From: Bacteroidota bacterium
Lineage (GTDB): Bacteria > Bacteroidota > Bacteroidia > UKL13-3
NCBI GenBank assembly: GCA_013298895.1
Contig: JAAFJM010000002.1
Location: 132,427-196,426 of the forward strand
DNA: 64,000 bases
Direction of reading: 5' to 3'
Shown here: positions 1 through 8,094 of the stretch, piece by piece
How the letters are laid out: every line of letters starts with the position of its first letter
Position numbering within the stretch: the first letter of the stretch is position 1
Notes under the pieces: generated by a model
Told to the model about the DNA's origin: nothing
Seen by the model: only the letters and a program-made list of their open reading frames with translations
Database searches by the model: none
Translations under genes and position numbers: made by a program

Positions 1-2
1 AA

Positions 3-653
3 GCACCTTTAAATGAGGTAACAGCTGCTGCTATTGTTAAAATGACTGGTTGGAATGGTTCAGAAGCTTTGATGGATGGCATGTGTGGAAGTGGAACCAT
101 ATTAATAGAAGCAGCCATGATAGCTAAAAATATTCCAGCTAATTACTTGCGTAAACGTTTTGGTTTTCAGTCGTGGTTAGATTACGACCATCAACTTTGG
201 CAAGAAGTAAAACAAGAAGGAAAAGCTAGAATAAAAGATATTAAATTAACCATTAACGGTTCTGATATTTCGTGGGAAACACTGCAAATTGCAAAATCAA
301 ACGTAGACAAAGCAGGATTAACTGGCGTAATAAAATTAGATAAAACTCCTTTTGAAAACCTAACACCTAATGCCGAGAGAGGCTGTTTAATAATGAATCC
401 ACCTTATGGCGAGCGTTTGGCCTTGGAAGAAGCAAATGCTTTTTATAAAATGATTGGCGATAAGTTTAAAAAAGATTTTTCTGGTTGGCAGGCTTGGGTT
501 TTATCATCAAATCAAGAAGCTATGAAAAGTATTAGGCTAAAAACTTCTCAAAGGTTATTGGTTTTTAACGGCCCGTTAGAATGTAAGTTTCACCAATACG
601 AAATGTACCAAGGTACCAAACGTGTTTTTGAAAAAGAAACTAAAGCTGACTAA
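3..653 (+). CDS. THUMP-type class I SAM-dependent RNA methyltransferase, 3' part (RlmL/YpsC-like), 5' end outside window
   Basis: Partial gene. The frame is open from base 3, so the Met at base 42 is internal and the true start lies upstream of the window. The visible part is the catalytic Rossmann domain: the SAM-binding motif DGMCGSGTI near the start and the N6/N2-methyltransferase motif NPPYGERL around two thirds. In family members (RlmL N-half, YpsC) an N-terminal THUMP domain binds RNA and the enzyme makes N2-methylguanosine in 23S rRNA; that part is not visible. It ends one base before the end of the convergent deacetylase-like gene. The class is clear; the exact target base is inferred from family. 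Confidence 0.85.
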   Translation, partial: APLNEVTAAAIVKMTGWNGSEALMDGMCGSGTILIEAAMIAKNIPANYLRKRFGFQSWLDYDHQLWQEVKQEGKARIKDIKLTINGSDISWETLQIAKSNVDKAGLTGVIKLDKTPFENLTPNAERGCLIMNPPYGERLALEEANAFYKMIGDKFKKDFSGWQAWVLSSNQEAMKSIRLKTSQRLLVFNGPLECKFHQYEMYQGTKRVFEKETKAD

Positions 654-654
654 A

Positions 655-1971
655 TTATTCATTCACCATATTTACCCAAACCGCTTGCCAATGCTCCCAT
701 TCAGGAGTATTGGTAAGGTTGGAGTTATGCCAAATACTTATAAAGTTTCCACCAACTTTTTTAACTTCAGTTTTTAGTTTTTGAATAGCTAAATTGGCGT
801 CTTTTGGCGTGAAATTCTCTCCATTTTTTAAAGTAACATCCATTACGCAAGGTGAAAATATTTCTAAGTTTTTTGTTGTATTTTCTATCAAATCAAAAAA
901 CTGAAAACCTTTGCAAGTGCTTGCTCTAAAGCCAATTTTATTGCCATAAGCCATGCTGTAATCTTCTAATATATTACTTTCTATCAAATGATTAAAACTA
1001 GCAGGCAGTTTAAATTTTAAAAAATGAAACCTACTTGTATTAATGGTAGTATTACTTATATTTTCTAACTCAGTCTTTTCAGTTAAAAGTATTTTTTTGC
1101 TTGAACTAGCATGGTATGATGGATGAATTCCAATTGGAAATTTAGAAGCAATATTTTTTATTAAGTTTTGATATTCGCTACTTTCTGGAAGTAAATTTTT
1201 GTCATGAGTACTTTCGCTTTCAGCTAGTAAAAAAAAGAAATGGGACGGTTTATTGCTTAGCGTTTTAAAAATAAAATCGTAAGTATCAAATTCATCTTTT
1301 AGGGATTTATCAAATTGTTTTTTAAGTTCCTTAAAGTCAAGTCTGAATAAATTACCCAATGCTTTTTTGTAAAACCTAAATTTGCTCAATCCTTTGTATT
1401 TATAGGCAAAATCAATATCAAATGTGTTGAGTTCAGAATAATTAGTTAGCGTATAATTAATTTGGCCATACTGTTTATTGATAATTTTTCCAAGTTCAAT
1501 TGCCCATAAATCAACCAAAGGAATTTGTAAAAAACCATTCTTAAGAGCCAAACTCTCCTCAGCTTTAAATCTATTGTGTAAATCGAATTGAGGGTGAATG
1601 TATTCTTCGTATCTGCTTAATAAATAAAAACTAGCGCTAAAAATATCGAATGGTAAATGTTGTTTTGGAGGTTCTACAAATTTTTCTGTATCAAATTTTA
1701 AGTTAAAAAAGGTATGAATGAATTGTTCGCTTTTTTCAACAATTACAGGTATTCTCTTTAAATTTTCTTCAAATAAAAGTGTGTGAGCTGGAATATTTAT
1801 GCATTGCTCCATAATGGTGTTGGAGTAATTTATTTTAGGCATTTTAGAACGCATAAAATAATTAAAGCTATCCGTTACAGTATAAGTTATTTGAAGGCGT
1901 TTGTACAAAACCTCATTTAAAATATATTGTAATCGTGGCGATTTTTCGTCAGCTGCAAAAATCAAAAGCAT
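655..1971 (-). CDS. DUF7033-type polysaccharide deacetylase family protein
   Basis: A 438-residue cytoplasmic-looking protein with no signal peptide. The N-terminal part (about 1-175) resembles the DUF7033 domain found with NodB-like folds in Bacteroidota. From about residue 183 a TFDIDFAYKYKG segment carries the Asp pair expected at the first strand of a polysaccharide deacetylase barrel, followed by GIHPSYHASS (about 280) and WHNSN near the C-terminus, matching the usual His/Asn positions. Members are often found with cell-surface polysaccharide genes and may deacetylate a glycan, but the substrate is unknown. Convergent with the methyltransferase gene; 33 bases separate it from the next gene on the same strand. 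Confidence 0.7.
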   Translation of the reverse strand: MLLIFAADEKSPRLQYILNEVLYKRLQITYTVTDSFNYFMRSKMPKINYSNTIMEQCINIPAHTLLFEENLKRIPVIVEKSEQFIHTFFNLKFDTEKFVEPPKQHLPFDIFSASFYLLSRYEEYIHPQFDLHNRFKAEESLALKNGFLQIPLVDLWAIELGKIINKQYGQINYTLTNYSELNTFDIDFAYKYKGLSKFRFYKKALGNLFRLDFKELKKQFDKSLKDEFDTYDFIFKTLSNKPSHFFFLLAESESTHDKNLLPESSEYQNLIKNIASKFPIGIHPSYHASSSKKILLTEKTELENISNTTINTSRFHFLKFKLPASFNHLIESNILEDYSMAYGNKIGFRASTCKGFQFFDLIENTTKNLEIFSPCVMDVTLKNGENFTPKDANLAIQKLKTEVKKVGGNFISIWHNSNLTNTPEWEHWQAVWVNMVNE

Positions 1972-2004
1972 ACTGCAATGTACAATTTAGGGTTAAATTA
2001 TAAA

Positions 2005-2628
2005 TTATTGTTTTTCGAGCTGTTTTACTTCATCTACAAACCATTGTCCAATAGGTCTTTTTGTCCAAATACTTTTTATGCCCATTGCTTCAGCTGCTTT
2101 AAAGTGCATTCTAGTATCGTCTATAAATATAGTTTCTTCGGGCTTTAGGTTATTTTCATCTAAAATAAATTGCCAAGCTTCTAAATGAGGTTTGCGCAAA
2201 TTTATTTGATGCGAATAGTAAATTTTATCAAAAAGATTTTCCCAAACTTCATTTGGATGGTCTTTTTCAAATATTTTTTTAAATTCTTGAATGTGTAATT
2301 CGTTGGTGTTACTTAGTAAAAACAATTGGTAATTTTTTCTTAAATCTTTTAAAATTTCAATTCTATCCGTAGGCACATTTAAAATCATGTTATTCCAAGC
2401 GTGGGTAATTTCTACATCGCTTGCATTACCTTTAAGTTCAGCTTTAATGGTTTGTACAAATGTTTCGGTATTTACTTTACCCAATTCGTATTCTTTAAAA
2501 ATGGGCAATTTTTCATTTACTTCGTCTAAATCAATATTGAGTCGTTTAAAACTTCTAATTGTTCTATCTTGGTCAAGATTTACAATTACACCGCCTAAAT
2601 CAAAAATTATAGCTTTATATTTTAACAT
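2005..2628 (-). CDS. HAD-superfamily hydrolase, YihX-like (class IA)
   Basis: HAD phosphatase with all four motifs: I, IIFDLGGVI (nucleophile Asp at the N-terminus); II, LLSNTNE; III, the Lys in LRKPHLE; IV, FIDDTRMH. The helical cap between motifs I and II fits subclass IA, and the closest named relative by pattern is YihX, a glucose-1-phosphate phosphatase. The substrate here is inferred only. I chose the ATG at 2628 because it puts motif I seven residues from the start as in the family; an open frame runs 16 codons further upstream to 2676 but adds no family-like sequence. Confidence 0.85.
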   Translation of the reverse strand: MLKYKAIIFDLGGVIVNLDQDRTIRSFKRLNIDLDEVNEKLPIFKEYELGKVNTETFVQTIKAELKGNASDVEITHAWNNMILNVPTDRIEILKDLRKNYQLFLLSNTNELHIQEFKKIFEKDHPNEVWENLFDKIYYSHQINLRKPHLEAWQFILDENNLKPEETIFIDDTRMHFKAAEAMGIKSIWTKRPIGQWFVDEVKQLEKQ

Positions 2629-2709
2629 TTTATAAAATTTATTTGCAAGAATAATACAAATTACATACTTTCGCACTCCCTAAAAAATCAAATAATAATC
2701 ATTTGATTT

Positions 2710-2786
2710 GGGCCTATAGCTCATTCGGTTAGAGCAACTGACTCATAATCAGTAGGTGCCTGGTTCGATTCCAGGTGGGCCCACCA
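2710..2786 (+). tRNA. tRNA with CAT anticodon, probably tRNA-Ile2 (lysidine type), otherwise elongator Met
   Basis: Complete cloverleaf: acceptor GGGCCTA/TGGGCCC, D arm GCTC/GAGC, anticodon arm ACTGA-CTCATAA-TCAGT with CAT at 2744-2746, T arm CCTGG-TTCGATT-CCAGG, and an encoded CCA end. CAT is shared by initiator Met, elongator Met and Ile2. The acceptor stem is the one usual for bacterial tRNA-Ile and has C4-G69 and C5-G68, features reported to favour the lysidine synthetase TilS over MetRS, so I lean to Ile2. A1:U72-type initiator features are absent (G1-C72 is paired). Confidence 0.95.
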
Positions 2787-2816
2787 AAGCTACTTCAAAA
2801 AGAGGTAGCTTTTTTT
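2787..2816 (+). terminator. Intrinsic terminator of the tRNA gene
   Basis: A ten-pair stem (AAGCTACTTC with GAGGTAGCTT, one G-U pair) with a five-A loop follows the CCA end directly and is followed by six T. This ends the single-tRNA transcript. Confidence 0.85.
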
Positions 2817-3004
2817 ATGTGTGGTTTTTAAAAAAAATAATTCTTCAAAAGTTTCTAGCTTAATAATTAGGAGCTTTGTTGTTTCAATGAATCGGAAAAA
2901 ACAAAGCTAACTAACAAAAACATGTAACTAAAAAAAGTTATTCCAAGTTTATCCAAATAAATAATTTACAAAATTTAAATAAAAGTGGGGATTTGTAAAA
3001 ACAT

Positions 3005-5371
3005 CTATTGCCTTCCCAAAATTTCAAAATTTACTTGTAGGCTATTTCCATTTTCATCGGTAACAGTTAATGCGTGTTTGCCTGTTTTGGGAGCTATTTG
3101 CATTTGATGGAAACGTTGGGTGGTGCCAATGTAAGCGTCATCTAAATACCAAAATACTTTGGCTTGCGCATATTTATGAGCTACTTCAAAAATGGCTTTT
3201 CCGGTCTTCCCATCTAACTCTACAGGTATAAACAGTCGGTTCGATTTTTTAGGATAAATTAAATCCATTACCTGCTTGGCATTGCCATCGTTACAATCGT
3301 TTCTGAATGGAGGCAAAGTTTTGTAATTAGGATGCGATGCTTTGTAATAATACTCTACAGCGGGAGGTAATACAAACCAACTTACATGGTTCATATTGCT
3401 AACACTTTCGCAATTGCTATTTACTCTAAAAGTATTGCTTTTGTCTAAATGTACCAATTCGTGGTAAGGACAAACAGCAGTTTTGTCGTTTTTTTTATTG
3501 ATGTAAATGGTGTCAACCGGCCAGCAATTTGGATTGGCTTTATAACCACTTTGCTGGCAAACTATTGCTTTTTTCATTTCGTCAAAAGGTGGATTAAACC
3601 AAGTAGTACGTGGTAAAATTTTAAAAATATCGAACATAATAGGTGCAGCGGCTTGCACTCCAATTAACCCTGGTTTTCCTTGTCCATCGGCATTACCTAC
3701 CCAAACAGCTACCACATACTCAGGCGTTACACCAATACTCCAAGCATCTCTAAAACCAAAACTGGTGCCTGTTTTCCAAGCTATTTTTCGGTTACTTTCA
3801 AATTGTTGCCAAAGGGCTTCATCGCCCGGGCGCATGGCTTCGTCCATGGCTTCAAAAGTTTGATACACACTTGCTGCATTCATTTTGCCAAATGTAGGCA
3901 GTTCCATAAATGGTTTATTACTCAAAGCCTTGTAATCATATCGGGCATTGAACCAATTATCGTTATTGTAATGTCCGTTATTGCTTGCATAATTATTTAA
4001 CAGCCTAGCCATGTTTGCGTAAGTGGAGGCTAATTCGTACATGTTATTTTCGCTACCTCCAAGTATCAATGCTAAGCCATAATGCGATGATGGTTTGGTT
4101 AAAGTAGTAATGCCTAACATTTTTAAACGTTCGTAAAAACGCTGGTATTTGTAAGCATTTAACATGCGGATAGCTGGCACATTTAACGACCTTGAAAGTG
4201 CTTTGTTAGCTGGCACTGCACCACTGTAACCTAAATCAAAATTTTGTGGAGAATAGCCAGCTACTTGAGTTGGAATATCGTTAATTAAAGTATTGGGCAA
4301 TATCATGCCGTCTTCTAACATTGCTTCGTACAAAAATGGCTTTAAAGTACTGCCCGGGCTGCGTGGCGCTTGTATAATATCTACAAAATTATCGTAAGTA
4401 TTTTCGTTGGGTTTATAAATATTGCCAATGTAGGATTTAATGGTTCCGCTTGGCACATGAATAATTAAAGCACAAGCATTGTTAATACCATTGGCTGCCA
4501 AATGTTTGTTATGTAAAAACAGTATTTGGTTAACCTGTTTTTGCCAATATCCATTTATGCTAGTGGTTATGGCTTTGTTGGGTAGTTTTTGTTTTTTATT
4601 TTGCTTGGCAATAAATTGAATTAAATGTGGTGCATCTTGCGCTAACTGTAATGGTTTATCAGGAATGGGTTCAAGTTTTGCCAATTTATTGGTTTCTATA
4701 TCAATAATTTTTTCAGCCAATAATTGATCTAATAATTGATTGCGTTTACGCAACAGCCAATTCCTGTTTTTTGATGGATGGATAATAGAAGGGGCATTGG
4801 GTAAAATAGCTAAACTAGCCGCTTCGGCCCAAGTTAATAAATGAGCTGGTCTATTAAAATAACGCCAACTAGCAGCTTCCAATCCAACTACATTTCCTCC
4901 AAAAGGCGCATGTGCAGCATATAAATTGATGATTTCATTTTTCGAAAAGCCACATTCAATTCTAACAGCCAACAGCATTTCATATACTTTGTTCCAAATA
5001 TTGCGTTTGCTTTTATTGGCCATTCGCGCCACTTGCATGGTTATGGTACTTGCTCCACTGATGGTTTTTTGTTTGCTAAAATTTAGTTTAATGGCTCGCG
5101 CCAATGCTAAAAAATCAATTCCAAAATGGTAGTGAAACCTTTTGTCTTCATAAGTTATAAGGCAATTTTTAAATTTTTCGGGAACCGAATCAGCTTGCGG
5201 AAAACGCCATTGTCCATCAGGTGCAATTTGAGCTTGGAGTAAATTATTTTTTTCATCAAAAAGCACCAAACTGTATTTGGTTTTAAACAAAGGTTTGGGC
5301 AACATCAAATAAAAACCAATAAGAGCAAGGGCCAATATTAGTTTGTATTTATGAGTGCGGATGAATTGCAT
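3005..5371 (-). CDS. pbpC: Penicillin-binding protein 1C (glycosyltransferase/transpeptidase)
   Basis: Bifunctional class A PBP of 788 residues. After a short cytoplasmic tail and one membrane anchor (about 8-27) comes the GT51 glycosyltransferase, with catalytic Glu75 in EDKRFHYHFG. The transpeptidase carries all three motifs: S341-x-x-K344 in SPGSTLKP, S395-L-N397 and K533-T-G. The C-terminal about 90 residues fit the BiPBP_C domain of PBP1C proteins. It polymerises and crosslinks peptidoglycan in the periplasm. The ATG at 5371 starts just before the anchor; a longer frame to 5431 would overlap the next gene and is rejected. In many bacteria pbpC lies beside an alpha-2-macroglobulin gene; none is seen here. 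A decayed second copy of its first about 27 codons lies at 7130-7216. Confidence 0.95.
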   Translation of the reverse strand: MQFIRTHKYKLILALALIGFYLMLPKPLFKTKYSLVLFDEKNNLLQAQIAPDGQWRFPQADSVPEKFKNCLITYEDKRFHYHFGIDFLALARAIKLNFSKQKTISGASTITMQVARMANKSKRNIWNKVYEMLLAVRIECGFSKNEIINLYAAHAPFGGNVVGLEAASWRYFNRPAHLLTWAEAASLAILPNAPSIIHPSKNRNWLLRKRNQLLDQLLAEKIIDIETNKLAKLEPIPDKPLQLAQDAPHLIQFIAKQNKKQKLPNKAITTSINGYWQKQVNQILFLHNKHLAANGINNACALIIHVPSGTIKSYIGNIYKPNENTYDNFVDIIQAPRSPGSTLKPFLYEAMLEDGMILPNTLINDIPTQVAGYSPQNFDLGYSGAVPANKALSRSLNVPAIRMLNAYKYQRFYERLKMLGITTLTKPSSHYGLALILGGSENNMYELASTYANMARLLNNYASNNGHYNNDNWFNARYDYKALSNKPFMELPTFGKMNAASVYQTFEAMDEAMRPGDEALWQQFESNRKIAWKTGTSFGFRDAWSIGVTPEYVVAVWVGNADGQGKPGLIGVQAAAPIMFDIFKILPRTTWFNPPFDEMKKAIVCQQSGYKANPNCWPVDTIYINKKNDKTAVCPYHELVHLDKSNTFRVNSNCESVSNMNHVSWFVLPPAVEYYYKASHPNYKTLPPFRNDCNDGNAKQVMDLIYPKKSNRLFIPVELDGKTGKAIFEVAHKYAQAKVFWYLDDAYIGTTQRFHQMQIAPKTGKHALTVTDENGNSLQVNFEILGRQ

Positions 5372-5399
5372 GCTTGGGCAAATATAACTTGAATAAAAT

Positions 5400-6188
5400 C
5401 TAAAACACCAATTTTGAGTTAGGTTTAACACCTTTTACTTTGCCATTTTTTCTGATCTGCCAGTTTGTTATTAAGTTGAAATCGTTTGATTCAGTAGAGC
5501 TGATTTTATAAATCTTTATATCACTCACTTTTCTGTAATTATTATTGCTAATAATTTCTAAAAAATATCTTTTGTCTGTAAAATTTAAATCTCTAATTTG
5601 AATACTTCTCAATCGATTAAGCAAAATCAAAGAAATATTATTCACATAACTTCTAACTTGAACGATTCTTCTTTCACTGTCTAGATCTAAACTTTCACCA
5701 TTGTAATTATAATTACTATCTATTTCACCTATATTGTAAAGATTGCCCATTGAATCATATTGAAAAAGTGAAGGGAATCCTGCTTCTTTGATTCCGAAAG
5801 GAGTAGTTGGTTTATTTCTTATTGAAAGATTTGTATTATAAGCTAATGACAATTCACCATTGGGTTTATAAATTTCATTTAATACTCCTGTATTTAAATT
5901 AATATATTTTTCTTTAGTTGGCAAATCGTTAGAAAATTTCACTAAAGAATCCAAATAATTTTCATTCAAATAATACTGAAATCCATCCAATTTATCGTAT
6001 TTGATATTACAAATTCTTGATACTCGATTATTTGCATCAACCAATAATATTATTTTTTCAAATTGATTGATTTGAAATGTTAGAGTATCAATTTTCTTTT
6101 TCGAATTTATTGAAATTGTTACTTGACTTTTTACAAAATTGCCAAATAATAAAAAGGGTAAAAAGAATATTGTTTTATAAATCATCAT
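5400..6188 (-). CDS. Secreted protein of unknown function
   Basis: 262 residues with a clear N-terminal signal peptide (hydrophobic FFLPFLLFGNF, likely cleavage near KSQ). I do not recognise the family. The mature part is rich in Asn, Ser, Tyr and Leu, has no lipobox, no sorting domain and no further membrane segment; it may be periplasmic. Its stop lies 28 bases before the pbpC start on the same strand, so the two may be cotranscribed. It lies between the intact pbpC start and the decayed copy of that start, so it may have arrived with the rearrangement that separated them. Confidence 0.6.
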   Translation of the reverse strand: MMIYKTIFFLPFLLFGNFVKSQVTISINSKKKIDTLTFQINQFEKIILLVDANNRVSRICNIKYDKLDGFQYYLNENYLDSLVKFSNDLPTKEKYINLNTGVLNEIYKPNGELSLAYNTNLSIRNKPTTPFGIKEAGFPSLFQYDSMGNLYNIGEIDSNYNYNGESLDLDSERRIVQVRSYVNNISLILLNRLRSIQIRDLNFTDKRYFLEIISNNNYRKVSDIKIYKISSTESNDFNLITNWQIRKNGKVKGVKPNSKLVF

Positions 6189-6281
6189 TTAAATAGTCTA
6201 ACTCTAATTGTCAAATCTTTCACCTTCAAATAAAACCATAAAAGTTTAAATTAAGTACGAGTTTTAGTTTATAGTTTTTTT

Positions 6282-6289
6282 TATATTTG
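6282..6289 (+). promoter_or_regulatory. Bacteroidota -7 promoter motif of the toxin-antitoxin pair
   Basis: TATATTTG matches the Bacteroidota -7 consensus TAnnTTTG exactly and ends four bases before the antitoxin ATG. With the usual spacing, transcription would begin at or next to the ATG, giving a leaderless mRNA. No good -33 TTTG is seen at the expected distance. Confidence 0.45.
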
Positions 6290-6293
6290 AAAC

Positions 6294-6542
6294 ATGATAA
6301 TAAGAACAATTGAAATTGATACAGAAGAACATGCACATATTTTTGATGAATATATTGCAACTCTTACGTTTGCTAAATCAATTGGAAACAATATAAAAAT
6401 TACATCAAAAGATTTAGCTTTAGGAATTGGAAGACCTTTAACTGATGCAGAATGGGATCAATATTTTGAATCAAATCCAAATACCTCAACACCTCTAAAT
6501 GCCAATGATGCTAAAACCTTTTTGAAAAATAAATTGGCTTAA
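6294..6542 (+). CDS. Antitoxin of a type II toxin-antitoxin module (unnamed family)
   Basis: An 82-residue acidic protein whose stop codon touches the start of a RelE/ParE-like toxin gene, the standard antitoxin-first order. The N-terminal half (beta-rich, RTIEIDTEEHAHI) and the motif SKDLALGIGRPLTDAEW resemble small Bacteroidota antitoxins, but I cannot assign a named DNA-binding fold. The C-terminal about 25 residues, with many Asn, Thr and Ala before KTFLKNKLA, would be the toxin-wrapping tail. Autoregulation of the promoter just upstream is expected from the family and is not shown by the sequence. Confidence 0.65.
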   Translation: MIIRTIEIDTEEHAHIFDEYIATLTFAKSIGNNIKITSKDLALGIGRPLTDAEWDQYFESNPNTSTPLNANDAKTFLKNKLA

Positions 6543-6827
6543 ATGGAGGTTTTGTATAAGCAAAATGCTTTAGATACACTATTCGAAATTGCTAATTTTG
6601 TAGAAAGCAAAAACACCAAAGGAAGCGGTTATAGATTTATTGAAAAAGTTTTTGAATTCATTGCAGATTATTCGAATCCAAATGTTCAATATCAATTGTG
6701 TAAATATTCAAAATTCAGACAAAAGAACTATAGCTGCATTTTTTTTCATGATTGGGTTATTGCTTTCAAAATTGAAAACGAAACTTTTATTGTTTATGAG
6801 ATTGCTTTGGGCACCCTTTTTAAATAA
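6543..6827 (+). CDS. RelE/ParE-superfamily toxin
   Basis: A 94-residue basic protein with the RelE/ParE plan: an N-terminal strand (VLYKQNALDTL), an alpha hairpin (about 15-45, NTKGSGYRFIEKVFEFI), then a beta sheet (YSCIFFHDWVIAFKIENETFIVYEI). RelE members cleave ribosome-bound mRNA and ParE members poison gyrase; the residues that separate these are not clear here. The ATG follows the antitoxin TAA with no gap, which implies translational coupling. The pair sits alone between a secreted-protein gene and two gene remnants, typical of a mobile accessory cassette. Confidence 0.75.
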   Translation: MEVLYKQNALDTLFEIANFVESKNTKGSGYRFIEKVFEFIADYSNPNVQYQLCKYSKFRQKNYSCIFFHDWVIAFKIENETFIVYEIALGTLFK

Positions 6828-6873
6828 CCAAATTCTATCAAATATCTGCCATCAAAAATCACCAATTACACTG

Positions 6874-7098
6874 CTAATTTTTTAAGAATTTTATTGTTTC
6901 AATAATGCCATTGGAATGATAAATTTTCACAAAACAAATCCTATTGTTTAAGCCCGAAATATCAATGGTTTCTTTGGTATAATTTAATTCTACTACTAGT
7001 TTTCCTAAGTAATTGTAAATACCCACCGACTGGTATTTTATGTTTTCTACATTTTCTATTTTTATAAAGTTATGCGCAGGATTTGGATATATTATTTT
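6874..7098 (-). pseudogene. Remnant of a T9SS cargo gene: type A sorting domain only
   Basis: On the minus strand an open stretch of 74 codons encodes a near-perfect T9SS type A C-terminal domain: it opens with IIYPNPAHNF, continues with a GIYNYLGKLVVELN strand pair and an IDISGL turn, and ends in a Lys-rich strand and TAG. An in-frame TAA (7099-7101) lies just before the first strand and no cargo body or start precedes it. It is therefore the tail of a lost gene. The intact tail with a missing body points to deletion or recombination, not slow decay. Confidence 0.75.
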
Positions 7099-7129
7099 TT
7101 AAACCACGTTTTATTTTGGGTAATATTTT

Positions 7130-7216
7130 TTACAAAAGTTTTGGCAACATGAAATAAAAACAAATAAGTACTAAGGCTAAAATTAGTTTGTATTTATGAT
7201 TGAGAAATTGTTACAT
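7130..7216 (-). pseudogene. Decayed duplicate of the pbpC 5' end
   Basis: The 87 bases aligned without gaps to 5285-5371 show about three quarters identity by eye, with a core of higher match. Translated in frame: ATG (7216-7214), an immediate TAA, then QFLNH, HKYKLILALVLICFYFMLPK, matching MQF...HKYKLILALALIGFYLMLPK of PbpC, then TAA. It covers only the cytoplasmic tail and membrane anchor. The orientation is the same as pbpC. The second stop and the TAA after the ATG mean it makes no protein. Confidence 0.75.
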
Positions 7217-7300
7217 TTAATATTTAAAAGTTCCCCTTGCTTTTTTATTGCTTTTGAATACATTCATTTAACCAAACTAATAAAGTATTTTAGTATATCC

Positions 7301-8077
7301 CTACCAAACTAACTTTTCTTTATTTAAAAAGGCATTTATACCCTTTTTGCAATCATTGGTTTGGCGTGCATAAGCATTCATTTCTGCAGCATAGTTTAAT
7401 GCATCAATTAAACTTCTGTTTTGTACTTCATCAATCATTTGTTTGGTTAATGCCAAGCTTTGACCCGATGCGCCTTTGCACAATTTTTGAGCAAAATTGA
7501 AAACATGTTCTTCTATTTCTTCAAAGTTTACTACTTCGTTTATTAACTGAAAACTTTTAGCTTGTTCTGCTGTCAAGATTTCTGCTGTAAGTAAAATTCG
7601 CTTAGCTGTTTGTTCGCCAACTTTGCGTAGTAAAAATACCATTACTATAGCTGGCACAAAACCAATTTTCACCTCGGTATAAGCAAATTTACTATCGTTA
7701 GTAGCAAAACAAAAATCGCAAATAGTAGCCAAGCCGCATCCTCCAGCTAATGCCGCACCTTCTACTTGTGCTATTACTACTTTTCTCGATTGGTAAATCA
7801 TGGCGAATAATTCCATTAAGTTTTTACTATCTGCTAAGTTTTCATCATAGGTATTATTTTGCATGGTTTGTAAGCTACTTAAGTCGGCACCACTACAAAA
7901 AGCATCTCCATTACCTTTAATAACAATCACCTTACAGTTTTCATCACTTTCGGCTTGCACAAACACGCGTTTTATTTGCTGTACAAAATCAAAACTTAAT
8001 GCATTACGTTTTTCGGGGCGGTTAAGGGTAATGTAACCAACGCGTTCTTTTACGTTATAAATTACTAAATCATTCAT
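7301..8077 (-). CDS. Enoyl-CoA hydratase/isomerase family protein
   Basis: 258-residue crotonase-fold protein of normal length. It has the N-terminal NRPEKRNALS, the CoA-binding oxyanion segments FCSGADLS and AGGCGLA, and a Glu in the TEVKIGFVPA segment where the catalytic acid of hydratases sits. By pattern it is near methylglutaconyl-CoA hydratase of leucine degradation, but the substrate cannot be fixed from sequence. It starts 17 bases after the stop of comEC on the same strand, so the two are probably cotranscribed though not functionally linked. Confidence 0.9.
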   Translation of the reverse strand: MNDLVIYNVKERVGYITLNRPEKRNALSFDFVQQIKRVFVQAESDENCKVIVIKGNGDAFCSGADLSSLQTMQNNTYDENLADSKNLMELFAMIYQSRKVVIAQVEGAALAGGCGLATICDFCFATNDSKFAYTEVKIGFVPAIVMVFLLRKVGEQTAKRILLTAEILTAEQAKSFQLINEVVNFEEIEEHVFNFAQKLCKGASGQSLALTKQMIDEVQNRSLIDALNYAAEMNAYARQTNDCKKGINAFLNKEKLVW

Positions 8078-8094
8078 GGCTATTCAGTTTATTT

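Noticed and set aside
5372-5431. Longer pbpC reading from 5431
   Set aside because: It overlaps the end of the upstream gene and adds polar residues before the anchor; the decayed copy at 7130-7216 also begins at the point matching the 5371 ATG.
6640-6885. Reading frame overlapping the toxin gene
   Set aside because: Shifted frame of the RelE/ParE-like toxin, whose own frame is coupled to the antitoxin.
7265-7320. Possible small duplication of the hydratase 3' end (ACCAAACTAA twice)
   Set aside because: The match is about ten bases in AT-rich DNA, within chance.
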